From positions 124,001 to 188,000 of the forward strand of contig JABLXZ010000002.1 in the NCBI GenBank assembly GCA_013177935.1: DNA of 64,000 nucleotides. The letters are read 5' to 3'. The position numbers and the translations under genes were made by a program. Origin of the DNA: a candidate division WOR-3 bacterium (GTDB taxonomy: Bacteria; Hydrothermota; Tepidihabitantia; Tepidihabitantales; Tepidihabitantaceae). The notes under the pieces were generated by a model that saw only the letters and a program-made list of their open reading frames with translations, did no database searches and was not told the DNA's origin. Of the stretch, positions 33,238 through 42,286 are shown in pieces. How positions within the stretch are numbered: position 1 is the first letter of the stretch; every line of letters begins with the position of its first letter.

Positions 33238-35808
33238 TCAGTTAATCAAAACCGCCTTCTTGACTTCCTTTACACCCGGTACCCGGAGGAAGTATATCCC
33301 GTTAGGCACGGTCCGCGTGTTCCAGACACCTTGCCCCTGGTTAATTTTCAGCCGGGAAACCTCTCGACCGGAACGGTCATAAATTAGAATCTCCGCATCT
33401 TGACTACCAGCCGGACTCAACCGGATTTGTACCACACCCCGCGCTGGATTGGGCATAACAACCTTCTGCCCGGAAAGCCCGTTACCCGGAATTACCATCG
33501 CCCTTTCCTCTAATCCGGTCGCCTCGACCGTTGTAAACTTTATTGCCCTGCCCGGCACAATGGGCGCCGCGCCGTGATGGTAGTTACCGTTGTAAAGCAC
33601 CTGAATCGCAATTGTTCTGGTCGGGTCCTGAATCCCGACTGTTGAACTGGTAAGATTGTTTGCGGTTTGGTACTGAAAAACAATTACATTGTCGCCGGTT
33701 GGTGTCTGTACCGTAGAGTCGTAGATTAACACCTGGAATTTGTCGCGCACAGTGCGGGGGTTGTAGTAACAGACGCTGTCGTACTCAATCACCAGCCGGT
33801 GGTTCAGAGAGTCGTAGTGGTAATAAACAAACCCGGTGTTGTTGTAGCCGGGGTATAGGTCGTCCCAGTTGACGCCAAGTACACCGGGCGGCGTCTGGGA
33901 ACTGGGTAAGGGTTGATTGTTGTAGTTCGGTTGCCGGTAAAATCCCGGGCAGAGCCAGCCATCCGCCGAAATGGAAAGCGAATCGTAATCCCGGCCATAA
34001 AAACGGAAAGGACCAAAACCATCAGGCAGTTTTATCACCTTTACGCTGTCGTTGTGGGGAAAATTCAACCGCGTCCCGATGGTGTTGATCTCCACCCATT
34101 CGTAAACCGGATGCTCTACCCAGGCGGTATCGATGTCGTCATAAGCCCAGTAGATTGGTGGCTGGCTATTGTCCGGAATCGGGTCGGTGATGAGATACCG
34201 ACCGACCGGTATGGTAAAGTGGCTCTGATAGGTACTCTCCTGTGCGGTGATGACCAGGTCGAACTCAACCGGATGCTCGCGTGGGGTATTGACGCGCGCC
34301 CGCATCGTATAAGGTTGACCGCCCACCGCCGACTCTCCGGCTGGAATGTCACTGAAGAAACTGCTGTCTGAAAACAGTGTAACAAAACTGTCTGCGGTGC
34401 TGAGCTGGGCACTAACCGTATGGGCATCAACCACCCCAAAGTTTTTCAGGGTCACATACACACCAACACTCTCTCCTGGGTCCCAGAACCCGTTGTTGTT
34501 ACCCGCGGCGTCATCAACCCGGTAGCGCAGAAAGCCCAGCAGTGGCCGGTTTGAGGGTACAGGTTCGCCCAGGAGCGCCAGCCCCGCAACACCGGTTTTT
34601 GTCACCTGGGTGCAGAACTCATTGCTGTTGTAGCCGGCACCGATTGAGTCGCCCGGTGTGTGATAATATGGATTTACGGGCCAGAAGTCCTCAATGCCGC
34701 AAAACGCCAGATAACCGTTGTTCCAGAAGGGCCCGTGGTCTGAGTTCTGGTTGTCGTTCACCATCCGCTTGTAAATCGGCAGTCCGGTATAGGTGTCCGC
34801 CACTGCGGTGAACCAGTCAACAAAAGGCTCACACGCTGGATTGGCAATCTTCCCCATCACATCAAGGTTCTCGGGCGCCGCATCCACATAGCCAATCATA
34901 TCAAAGTTCAAAACCCCGAGGATTGAGTCACCCTGAACCCGTGCCTGATTCGCATAGTACTCACTGCCGTAAAGCCCAAACTCCTCACCGGAAAAGGCGA
35001 TAAACCGCAAATCGTTTTGAAACCGGTACCCCTGAGTGACCCGTGCCGCCTCAATCACCGCCGCGGTACCCGATGCATTGTCGTCCGCACCCGGTGCATT
35101 GCTCGGAGCATAAGAGTCAAAATGGCCACAGATTATCGCATAAGGGTTGCGCTGGCCCCGCACCCCAAACTTAATCCCAATCACATTCGGTGCATGACCC
35201 GAGGTGTGGTTTTGCATCAGCACCGTGTCACAGCCGTACGCGATAAACTTCTGTCTTATCCACTCTGCCGCTGCCCGGCAGGAGTCTGATGTCGAATAGC
35301 GGGTACGGTAGCGCTGCAACCGCCGGACATAAGAAAGAACCGAATCGGCTGACACCCGGGAGACCATCTGCCCCACTAAAGGATTGGACAAAACCTGGGG
35401 CGCCTTCCACTCCGAACGGTGAAAGGCCCAGCCCTGAAGGCTCACCCGGCCCAAAAACGCGGGCAGGGTCATCAACTGTTCAACCCTATCAGGCTCAACC
35501 GCAACCAGGAACTCTGTGCCGTCAAAGTCAAGAATGCGTGCCATTTTCGCCAGCTCTTCCTGTTCCGCCCAGTTAACAAGCCGAACCCGGTAGTAAATCT
35601 TCTCATCAGGTCGAAAATCCAGCACTCTGCCCCGATACACTGCAATCTCCTCCTCTTTACCCACAACCAGAACCCCATTATTAGTCTGGCCCACAACACG
35701 AAACCTCTCTGCCAGTTGCTCGGGCGGAAATCCCGGGATAATCGCCAGAAACTCTTCTGCAAAAAGCGCACACAATATTACACTTAAAATCAAGACCATC
35801 CTCTTCAC
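33238..35808 (-). CDS. Secreted M28 zinc aminopeptidase with sorting domain
   Basis: The 856-aa protein starts at GTG (35808) after AAAGGAG; a longer frame begins at 35832. After a signal peptide and propeptide, the M28 domain shows the co-catalytic zinc motifs HFDSYAPSNAPGADDNASGTAAV (His, bridging Asp), SGEEFGLYGSEYYA (Glu-Glu), FDMIGY (Asp) and a late His (YHTPGDS). It would cleave N-terminal residues from peptides outside the cell. A CARDB/FN3-like region, a jelly-roll-like domain (YDSVCYYNPRTV...) and a FlgD-like domain (MPNPARGVV) follow. It is paralogous to the M28 gene at 49219. Confidence 0.88.
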   Translation of the reverse strand: MKRMVLILSVILCALFAEEFLAIIPGFPPEQLAERFRVVGQTNNGVLVVGKEEEIAVYRGRVLDFRPDEKIYYRVRLVNWAEQEELAKMARILDFDGTEFLVAVEPDRVEQLMTLPAFLGRVSLQGWAFHRSEWKAPQVLSNPLVGQMVSRVSADSVLSYVRRLQRYRTRYSTSDSCRAAAEWIRQKFIAYGCDTVLMQNHTSGHAPNVIGIKFGVRGQRNPYAIICGHFDSYAPSNAPGADDNASGTAAVIEAARVTQGYRFQNDLRFIAFSGEEFGLYGSEYYANQARVQGDSILGVLNFDMIGYVDAAPENLDVMGKIANPACEPFVDWFTAVADTYTGLPIYKRMVNDNQNSDHGPFWNNGYLAFCGIEDFWPVNPYYHTPGDSIGAGYNSNEFCTQVTKTGVAGLALLGEPVPSNRPLLGFLRYRVDDAAGNNNGFWDPGESVGVYVTLKNFGVVDAHTVSAQLSTADSFVTLFSDSSFFSDIPAGESAVGGQPYTMRARVNTPREHPVEFDLVITAQESTYQSHFTIPVGRYLITDPIPDNSQPPIYWAYDDIDTAWVEHPVYEWVEINTIGTRLNFPHNDSVKVIKLPDGFGPFRFYGRDYDSLSISADGWLCPGFYRQPNYNNQPLPSSQTPPGVLGVNWDDLYPGYNNTGFVYYHYDSLNHRLVIEYDSVCYYNPRTVRDKFQVLIYDSTVQTPTGDNVIVFQYQTANNLTSSTVGIQDPTRTIAIQVLYNGNYHHGAAPIVPGRAIKFTTVEATGLEERAMVIPGNGLSGQKVVMPNPARGVVQIRLSPAGSQDAEILIYDRSGREVSRLKINQGQGVWNTRTVPNGIYFLRVPGVKEVKKAVLIN

Positions 35809-35832
35809 TTTTACTCCTTTCTTATATTCCAA

Positions 35833-35976
35833 TTAATTTTACCGCCAGACCAACAAAAGACAAGTCCCGCACTCAAACAACTTTCCAAAAAGACGTTTTG
35901 TTATAACCCATTGTTTTTCATATAGTTATAATAAAGAAGCCGGGCTGGCATAATGCCCGGATACTTGCCGCACCTC
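35833..35976. other. Divergent intergenic region with hairpin
   Basis: Between the M28 gene and the glycosyltransferase promoter lies AT-rich DNA with a CCGGGC / GCCCGG hairpin (35940-35945 with 35955-35960). No T-tract follows it. Confidence 0.4.
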
Positions 35977-36004
35977 TTGACAACACTCCAAAATCTGGTA
36001 TATT
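35977..36004 (+). promoter_or_regulatory. Promoter of GT2 operon, near-leaderless
   Basis: TTGACA (35977-35982), 16-nt spacer and TATATT (35999-36004) place +1 near 36011, 4 bases before the ATG at 36015. Confidence 0.65.
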
Positions 36005-36014
36005 TTCACCTGTA

Positions 36015-36989
36015 ATGGGGTTTACAAGCCGCCCGGAAGCCGATGTAGCGAGTCGTCAAAAACCGCTGGTCTCGGTAATTGTACCGGCTTACAACGAGGT
36101 TGAGAACATTGAGCCCCTCCTTGCCGAACTGGCTGAAAAACTGGACGACTCTTATGAGGTAATCTTGGTTGATGACGGCTCAACCGATGGTACATACAAC
36201 AAAGCAGATTCACTTCGGGATAAGTACCCATTTCTCAAAATCCGGCGCCTGAGTAAAAATCAGGGTAAGACCGCGGCGGTTCTTGCCGGCTTTGAACTTG
36301 CCCAGGGTGATTATGTTTCAATCTTTGATGCCGACCTGCAGTTTACGCCAGAAGACATCAAAAATCAGGTTGAAATTTTAAAAAAGGGTTATGACCTGGT
36401 TACGGGCCGAAAGATTGGCCATTATGAAAAGCGCACCGTCTCTTCAATCTACAACTGGCTTGCCCGGAAACTGTTCGGCTTGAAGGTCCACGACATCAAC
36501 GCCCTCAAAACATTCCGGCGTGAGGTTCTGGAATCGCTCTCGCTGCGCAAAGACTGGCACCGCTATATCGTTCCCCTTGCCGCACAAAAAGGTTTTTCCA
36601 TTATCGAAATCCCGGTTGAACTCCGGCCCCGTTATGCAGGAAAACCCAAATACTCAAATCCCGGCCGAATTGTCATCGGCTTTCTTGACCTGCTTGCGGT
36701 TGGGTTTCAGGTTTCATTTATGCGCAAACCGTTGCTTTACTTCGGTACGCTCGGGCTGGTCAGCCTCCTTATCGGTTTTCTTGTCGGTTTAATCGCCATC
36801 ATCCTTCGCATCCTCGGTCACGGTTTTCGGCCGCTACTTTACCTTGTCATCCTCTCGGTTCTTGCCGGTCTATTACTCTTTGCCGCCGGCTTCCTCGGTG
36901 AGGCGCTCGCCTATATCAACGAACGGATTGAGCATCTGGAGCAGGTGCTGCGCCCCAACCCGGACCGAGAGAAAAGGCATGAAAAGTGA
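36015..36989 (+). CDS. Family 2 glycosyltransferase (dolichol-phosphate-mannose synthase-like)
   Basis: The 324-aa protein has VSVIVPAYNEVENIEPLLAEL, ILVDDGSTDGT and SIFDADLQFTPEDI, the GT-A nucleotide-sugar and metal-binding motifs of GT2. Two C-terminal membrane helices (about 235-300) follow, as in polyprenyl-phosphate sugar synthases such as GtrB/DPM1-like enzymes. It likely transfers a sugar to an undecaprenyl-phosphate carrier at the inner membrane. First gene of a four-gene run; its stop overlaps the next gene (GTGA). Confidence 0.88.
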   Translation: MGFTSRPEADVASRQKPLVSVIVPAYNEVENIEPLLAELAEKLDDSYEVILVDDGSTDGTYNKADSLRDKYPFLKIRRLSKNQGKTAAVLAGFELAQGDYVSIFDADLQFTPEDIKNQVEILKKGYDLVTGRKIGHYEKRTVSSIYNWLARKLFGLKVHDINALKTFRREVLESLSLRKDWHRYIVPLAAQKGFSIIEIPVELRPRYAGKPKYSNPGRIVIGFLDLLAVGFQVSFMRKPLLYFGTLGLVSLLIGFLVGLIAIILRILGHGFRPLLYLVILSVLAGLLLFAAGFLGEALAYINERIEHLEQVLRPNPDREKRHEK

Positions 36990-38005
36990 AACGAGCGGTA
37001 TCAACTGCGCTCCGAATTGTCATCTCGTTTGGTTTACTCGCCCTGCTCGCATTTCTCTTTCGGAATCAACTGGGCAACTGTCTGCTCACTATTCGCTCTG
37101 CCAACCTGAAATTTCTCCTTCTTGCCTTTCTCACCTACATCCTTTTCATCTGGGTGTCAGCGTGGCGCTGGCAGATTCTCCTCAACGCTCAGGGGCTACG
37201 CTTCTCCGCCTGGTTCCTTGCCCGGGTTTTTACCCTCGGCCTCTTCTTCTGCAAACTCCTCCCCACTTCAATTGGCGGTGATGTCATGCGTATTGCCTAC
37301 ACGGTGAAACCGGGCAAAGGACCTGAGGCGTTTTCCGCAACATTTCTTGACCGCCTCATCGGGTTTGAAAGTCTTACATTTCTTGCCGTCCTGATGGCGC
37401 TTTTCATCGCCCTGCGCCGCAGCAACGCACTGAGTTTGGGAAAGGCGGGTTTAACCGGTCCCGGTGTCATCCTGATACTACTTTTAATCCTTCTGGTGCT
37501 TATCCTTGTCACCGCGGTCCTGTTTAACGACCGCTGCCACACAATTGCCCGCCGGTTGTTCGCCCGTCTTCCGTTTCAACTGCAGCGCCTCACCCAAACC
37601 CTGGACCGGGCTTACGAAGCGGTAAAGCGCTACCGCCATCTACCCAGGGCGCTGGCATTGAGTTTTATCCTTGGGATAGGTGTTCAGGCAACGCTATCGC
37701 TTGCCTGGTTCTTTTGCGCCGCTGCGGTGCGGGCAGTGGTACCAATCGGTTATTACTTTGTCTTTATTCCGCTTTTGAACATTGTCGTCAACATCCCAAC
37801 CATTGGCGGACTTGGTGTCCGGGAAGCCGCATTTCTCGCCTTCTTTACCCCCGACTGGCTCCCGGGCAAAATGAGCGCTGAGCAGGCGCTGGCTACCGCC
37901 TTGATTTTCCTGGGGCTGGATTTGATATTTGCCCTCTTGGGCGGGCTGTTGTTTGCCTTTACCCGCCGTCCGACGATAGAAAATAACCCCCAAAAGGAGG
38001 AGTGA
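36986..38005 (+). CDS. Flippase-like LPG synthase-TM/UPF0104 membrane protein
   Basis: The 339-aa protein starts at GTG overlapping the GT2 stop. It has 8 or so membrane helices and the family motifs LLPTSIGGDVMRIAY, FLDRLIGFESL and PTIGGLGVREAAFLAFF, seen in AglD/MprF N-terminal flippase-like proteins (PF03706). Pairing with a GT2 suggests movement or synthesis of a lipid-linked sugar. It has no MprF synthetase domain. It overlaps hisC as TGATG. Confidence 0.85.
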   Translation: MKRAVSTALRIVISFGLLALLAFLFRNQLGNCLLTIRSANLKFLLLAFLTYILFIWVSAWRWQILLNAQGLRFSAWFLARVFTLGLFFCKLLPTSIGGDVMRIAYTVKPGKGPEAFSATFLDRLIGFESLTFLAVLMALFIALRRSNALSLGKAGLTGPGVILILLLILLVLILVTAVLFNDRCHTIARRLFARLPFQLQRLTQTLDRAYEAVKRYRHLPRALALSFILGIGVQATLSLAWFFCAAAVRAVVPIGYYFVFIPLLNIVVNIPTIGGLGVREAAFLAFFTPDWLPGKMSAEQALATALIFLGLDLIFALLGGLLFAFTRRPTIENNPQKEE

Positions 38006-39126
38006 TGTTTTTGCCCCAACCAAGACCGAACATCGAAAAGGTTACACCTTATAAACCGGGCAAACCGGTCGAACAGGTTGTCCGGGAACTGGGCTTAAAA
38101 GGACCGGTGATAAAACTGGCATCAAATGAAAACCCGCTGGGACCTTCACCCAAAGCGCTCGCCGCACTGCGCAAACACCTCAACCAACTGCACTTCTACC
38201 CCGAAGACACCTGTTTTTACCTGCGCAAAGAGCTTGCCGAGCGTTTTAAGGTTGACTACGACTCAACAATTGTTGGTAACGGCTCGGTTGACTTAATCTA
38301 TATGGCGTGCCTCGCCTACCTTGACCCCGGTGACGAACTGATTATGAGCGCCGGTGGCTTCATTGCCCCGCGTGTTGCCACCCGGGTGATGAACGCCCAG
38401 CTGATTGAAGTACCAACCAGCGACTATCGTCACGACCTGAACCGAATGCTCTCCTCTATCTCCCCGCGCACAAAAATCATCTACCTTGACAACCCGATAA
38501 ACCCGCTGGGCACAATCGTCACCAAGAAGGAACTGGACGCCTTTATGGACCAGGTGCCGGAACGGGTCCTTGTCATCCTCGACGAAGCCTATGCTGAATA
38601 CATCACCTCCCGGGACTATCCAAAAGGTATCGACTACTACAACAAAAACAAAAATATCCTCATCCTCCGCACCTTTTCTAAAATCCACGGCCTTGCCGGC
38701 TTGCGGATTGGCTACGGGTTTGCCAAACCGGACATCATTCAGAGCCTGATGAAGGTACGTTTACCCTTCAATGTCAGCCGCGCTGCCCAGGCAGCGGCGC
38801 TCGCCGCCTTGAACGACACCCGACACATCCAGCGCAGCCGGCGCATCAACGAAACTGGAAAAAATCTCTTCTACAAAGAACTCAAACAGCTGAAACTGTT
38901 CTATCTGGAAAGTTATGGCAACTTTGTGTTTATCAACTTTGCGGTTGACTCCCAGCTTGTGTTCGAAGCGCTCCAGCGCCGGGGCGTCATTACCCGCACC
39001 TTGAAAGAGTACAACTTCCCCAACGCCCTGCGGGTTTCAATCGGTCGGGAACCGGAAAACAAGCGGTTTATTAAAGCCCTGAAAGAGGTCCTCGAAATCC
39101 TCCGTTCTTCACCGGCACAAACCTGA
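38005..39126 (+). CDS. hisC: Histidinol-phosphate aminotransferase
   Basis: The 373-aa fold-type I PLP enzyme shows KLASNENPLGPSPKAL, GNGSVDLIYMACLAYLDPGDE, NPINPLGTIV and the PLP lysine Lys226 in TFSKIHGLAGLRIGYG. It converts imidazole-acetol phosphate to histidinol phosphate, and HisC-like enzymes can also act on aromatic amino acids. No other his gene is here; it sits in a lipid-sugar operon, so a broader aminotransferase role is possible. ATG (38005) follows AAAGGAGGAG; GTG (38002) is an alternative. Confidence 0.85.
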   Translation: MFLPQPRPNIEKVTPYKPGKPVEQVVRELGLKGPVIKLASNENPLGPSPKALAALRKHLNQLHFYPEDTCFYLRKELAERFKVDYDSTIVGNGSVDLIYMACLAYLDPGDELIMSAGGFIAPRVATRVMNAQLIEVPTSDYRHDLNRMLSSISPRTKIIYLDNPINPLGTIVTKKELDAFMDQVPERVLVILDEAYAEYITSRDYPKGIDYYNKNKNILILRTFSKIHGLAGLRIGYGFAKPDIIQSLMKVRLPFNVSRAAQAAALAALNDTRHIQRSRRINETGKNLFYKELKQLKLFYLESYGNFVFINFAVDSQLVFEALQRRGVITRTLKEYNFPNALRVSIGREPENKRFIKALKEVLEILRSSPAQT

Positions 39127-39147
39127 GCCGGGTATCGGAGGTAAGTT

Positions 39148-39783
39148 GTGTTCTCCCGGTTGCGTCGCTACTTTCTCACCGGTCTGGTTACCGTCCTTCC
39201 AATCGGACTAACCGTCTTTGTTCTCTGGTTCATCATCTCCAGCCTGGGAAAAATACTGCGTCCGCTCCTGCTCTACCCCCACTGGTTTGAGAAACTCCCG
39301 GCCAGCGTTATTACCATCATCAGCTTTATTTTGCTTCTCTCCGGCATCACCCTGATTGGTGCCCTGACTTCTGGTATTGTTGGCCGGCAGGTCGTCCTGC
39401 TCGTTGACCGTTTTTTTCAGCGCCTCCCCTTTGCCCGCTCGGTTTACACTTCAGCCCGCCAGCTCACCGATGCGGTGTTCATCCAGCGCAGCTCTTTGCG
39501 GAAAACTGTCCTTGTTGAATACCCCCGCCGCGGTATGTTCGCACTCGGTTTTCTTACCAGCGAAGAGCCGTTGACACTTGCCGACGCCGGTCGTGTTTAC
39601 CTTGTCTTTTTCCCGACAACACCAAACCCAACCAGCGGCTGGCTTGCCCTTGTACCGGAAGCGGACATTACTGAAACCAATCTCAGCATTGAGGAAGGTT
39701 TAAAATTTATTGTCTCGGGCGGCTTAGCGCGCGCTGCCGGCGCCACCTTCTTCCGAGCGAAACCGCCGGAACATCTCGGCTAA
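39148..39783 (+). CDS. DUF502-family membrane protein
   Basis: The 211-aa protein starts at GTG after GGAGGTAAG. Two membrane helices near residues 8-32 and 50-75 precede a soluble region with FQRLPFARSVYTSARQLTDAVF and VLVEYPRRGMFALGFLT, the core of DUF502 (COG2928). Function is unknown in the family. Its last 60 bases overlap the opposite-strand protease gene, so both C-termini share DNA. Confidence 0.88.
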   Translation: MFSRLRRYFLTGLVTVLPIGLTVFVLWFIISSLGKILRPLLLYPHWFEKLPASVITIISFILLLSGITLIGALTSGIVGRQVVLLVDRFFQRLPFARSVYTSARQLTDAVFIQRSSLRKTVLVEYPRRGMFALGFLTSEEPLTLADAGRVYLVFFPTTPNPTSGWLALVPEADITETNLSIEEGLKFIVSGGLARAAGATFFRAKPPEHLG

Positions 39784-42195
39784 CTCCCGCAACCGCTTTT
39801 TCACCCGGCCATTGACCGAATCCGGTGGATATTCACCTTTCTGGTCCATCTTCCCGGCTTGAACCCCGGTTAGCAGTTCAATCCCTTCGTCAATCGTCTC
39901 AACCGCATAGATGTGAAACAAACCCTTCTTAACCGCCTCAACCACATCCTCGCGTAGCATCAAATCCCCGAGATTTGCCTTGGGAATTAAAACCCCCTGG
40001 GTGCCGGTAAAGCCCTTGATTCGACACACATCAAAAAACCCTTCAATCTTCTCGTTTACCCCACCGATTGGTTGAACCTCGCCTTTCTGATTAACCGAAC
40101 CGGTCACCGCCAAATCCTGACGCAAAGGCAGTCCGGCAAGCTCAGAAAGCAGGGCGTAAAGTTCGGTGGACGATGCGCTGTCGCCATCAATCCCGCCGTA
40201 GGACTGCTCAAATGTTATCGAGGCGGAAAACACCAGCGGCATATCCGACGCATATCGGTTACGCAAATAACCCACAATAATGTAAAGCCCCTTGTCATGG
40301 ATTGGTCCGGAGAGCTCGGCTTCACGCTCAACGCTGATGACCCCGGCGCTTCCCACCCCAACTTTGGCGGTGATGCGCACCGGTATCGCAAAGGCATGTT
40401 CTACCATCTCGTAAACCGCTAAACCGTTCACCTGCCCCGGTACCGCGCCTTTAACATCGATAAATAAAACCCGTTCCCGGATACTCTCCTGCAACTTATC
40501 TTCAATCATCTTTGCCCGCTGCCGCCGCGCCTCGATCGCCTGTTGCACAAACTCCGCGGTCACAACCTTTGCCCGGGCTTTACCCGCCCAGTAGTTTGCC
40601 TCCTTCAAAACATCACCAATCACATTGAACCGCGTGGACAGTTTACTCTGCCGCCCGGCAAGCCGGACCCCGTACTCAATAACCTTGGCGACTCCGGTTT
40701 TATCAAACGGCTTCAGGTTCTCCTTCTCACAAAGCGTTTTAATCACCTGGGCATACTCCTGCACCGCACCCCGGTTCAAATCCATCACCCAGTCAAAGTC
40801 GGCTCGCACCTTGAACACCTTTTTAAACTCCTCATCGTAGGCGGCAAGAATCCCATAGACCAGCGCATCCCCAATCATAATCACCTTCAGGTCCAGGGGT
40901 ATCGGCTCGGGCTTTAGCGCCGTTGTCCCGAACAGCGAAACAAACGGGTCATAGGCGGCGATTTCCAGTTTCCGATTGCGCAGGGTGCGCTTGAGATTGG
41001 GCCAGACGCCAGGCTCAACCAGAAGGTCAAGGGCATTGACCACCAGAAACCCGCCGTCCGCTCGTAAAAGCGAGCCGGCTTTGATGTGCGTAAAATCGGT
41101 ACGCCATTGACCAGAGCGGTCCCAGACCCGTTCAATTGAACCAAACAGGTTGCGATAAGTAGGATTGGTCTCAAACACAACCGGCGCGGTCTTGGCACCC
41201 GAGTTGTCAACCATTACATTAACCCGGAACTCAAGGTAAGGGTCAACTCCTGCGCCGCTCCTTGCCTCTTCGGATGGGCGCTGTCGGAACAAGTCAAGCC
41301 GCTCAATAATTGCGGTCTTGACTTCGTTTAGATACTCATCAACCCGATGGTCCTTGTGCCGCTCCCGAATTTCGTTAATCCGCTCCTCAAGTACCGGCGT
41401 CACGATGTCCCGGTCCAGATTTGCCAGCGCCTCCCGTGCCTGCCGTTCAAACTCCCGAATCTCCTTAAAGATTGCCAGCAGTTCACTGCTCAACTCCCGG
41501 TAGCGGGTCTTTATCTCCTTTGCCCTTTCCTCGGTCAATTTACCCTCTTCCACCAACCGGTCCAGGACATCAACGCTCACCGGTTGTTTGTCAACAATCG
41601 GTGCTAGTTCGGGCCGGGAAACCGGCGCGGTCTGAACCAGTGCAAAACCCTCAGCCGCAACTCTTTTCTCAAAGTCGCGCACCCGGGCCGCACCCTGTTC
41701 TTTGAACCGGTCGACAATCTCCTGACGGGCATTCTGATACCCTTCGCCCTCAAACAAACGGGGCACATTTTTTACCAGATAGGAAACCAGTTCGTCCATC
41801 TCGGACTGCAACAGGCGTCCCTCACCCGCCGGTAAAACAAGCAAGCGTGGTTGGTCCGGGTCCTGAAAGTTGTTTACCAAACACTTGTCGGTAAGGTTTT
41901 TTATCGGTCGGCTTTTCTCCAGCAGTTTCTGGACTGTGGTCGCCCGACCGGTTCCTGGTGGACCGGTAACAAATATGTTGTAACCAGCCGCTTCAATCTC
42001 CAGTCCCAGTTGCAGGGCGTTGACCGCCCGCTCCTGACCCACAATCTCCCGGGTAATTTTAATGTCGTCGGTTGTTTTAAACCCCAGCCCTTCCGGGTCA
42101 CAAGTCCAGCGCAGTTTGTCAATCGGCACCCGGAACCTTTCGTCAGAACTTTTCCTTTTGTTTGCCCCTGTACTCTTTCGCCGCTCTTTTTTCAC
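39724..42195 (-). CDS. LonB-like ATP-dependent protease (AAA + Lon-C)
   Basis: The 823-aa protein matches the family with PF13654 AAA_32 then Lon proteolytic domain (COG1067). Visible are Walker A NIFVTGPPGTGRATTV, a coiled-coil region (about 200-270), GSLLRADGGFLVVNALDLL (Walker B region) and GSLLRADGG. The catalytic dyad is Ser673 (GDSASSTELYALLSEL) and Lys716 (GGVNEKIEGF). There is no membrane anchor. It degrades damaged or regulatory proteins. Its 3' end overlaps the DUF502 gene by 60 bases. Confidence 0.9.
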   Translation of the reverse strand: MKKERRKSTGANKRKSSDERFRVPIDKLRWTCDPEGLGFKTTDDIKITREIVGQERAVNALQLGLEIEAAGYNIFVTGPPGTGRATTVQKLLEKSRPIKNLTDKCLVNNFQDPDQPRLLVLPAGEGRLLQSEMDELVSYLVKNVPRLFEGEGYQNARQEIVDRFKEQGAARVRDFEKRVAAEGFALVQTAPVSRPELAPIVDKQPVSVDVLDRLVEEGKLTEERAKEIKTRYRELSSELLAIFKEIREFERQAREALANLDRDIVTPVLEERINEIRERHKDHRVDEYLNEVKTAIIERLDLFRQRPSEEARSGAGVDPYLEFRVNVMVDNSGAKTAPVVFETNPTYRNLFGSIERVWDRSGQWRTDFTHIKAGSLLRADGGFLVVNALDLLVEPGVWPNLKRTLRNRKLEIAAYDPFVSLFGTTALKPEPIPLDLKVIMIGDALVYGILAAYDEEFKKVFKVRADFDWVMDLNRGAVQEYAQVIKTLCEKENLKPFDKTGVAKVIEYGVRLAGRQSKLSTRFNVIGDVLKEANYWAGKARAKVVTAEFVQQAIEARRQRAKMIEDKLQESIRERVLFIDVKGAVPGQVNGLAVYEMVEHAFAIPVRITAKVGVGSAGVISVEREAELSGPIHDKGLYIIVGYLRNRYASDMPLVFSASITFEQSYGGIDGDSASSTELYALLSELAGLPLRQDLAVTGSVNQKGEVQPIGGVNEKIEGFFDVCRIKGFTGTQGVLIPKANLGDLMLREDVVEAVKKGLFHIYAVETIDEGIELLTGVQAGKMDQKGEYPPDSVNGRVKKRLRELAEMFRRFRSEEGGAGSAR

Positions 42196-42286
42196 GATAT
42201 CCCCCTTTTTATTAATCGCCGAGTGTTGATAAAGTAGGGCACCGCATCCTGGCGTTCCGGCATTTTCCTTCCCTGTACATAAATTC

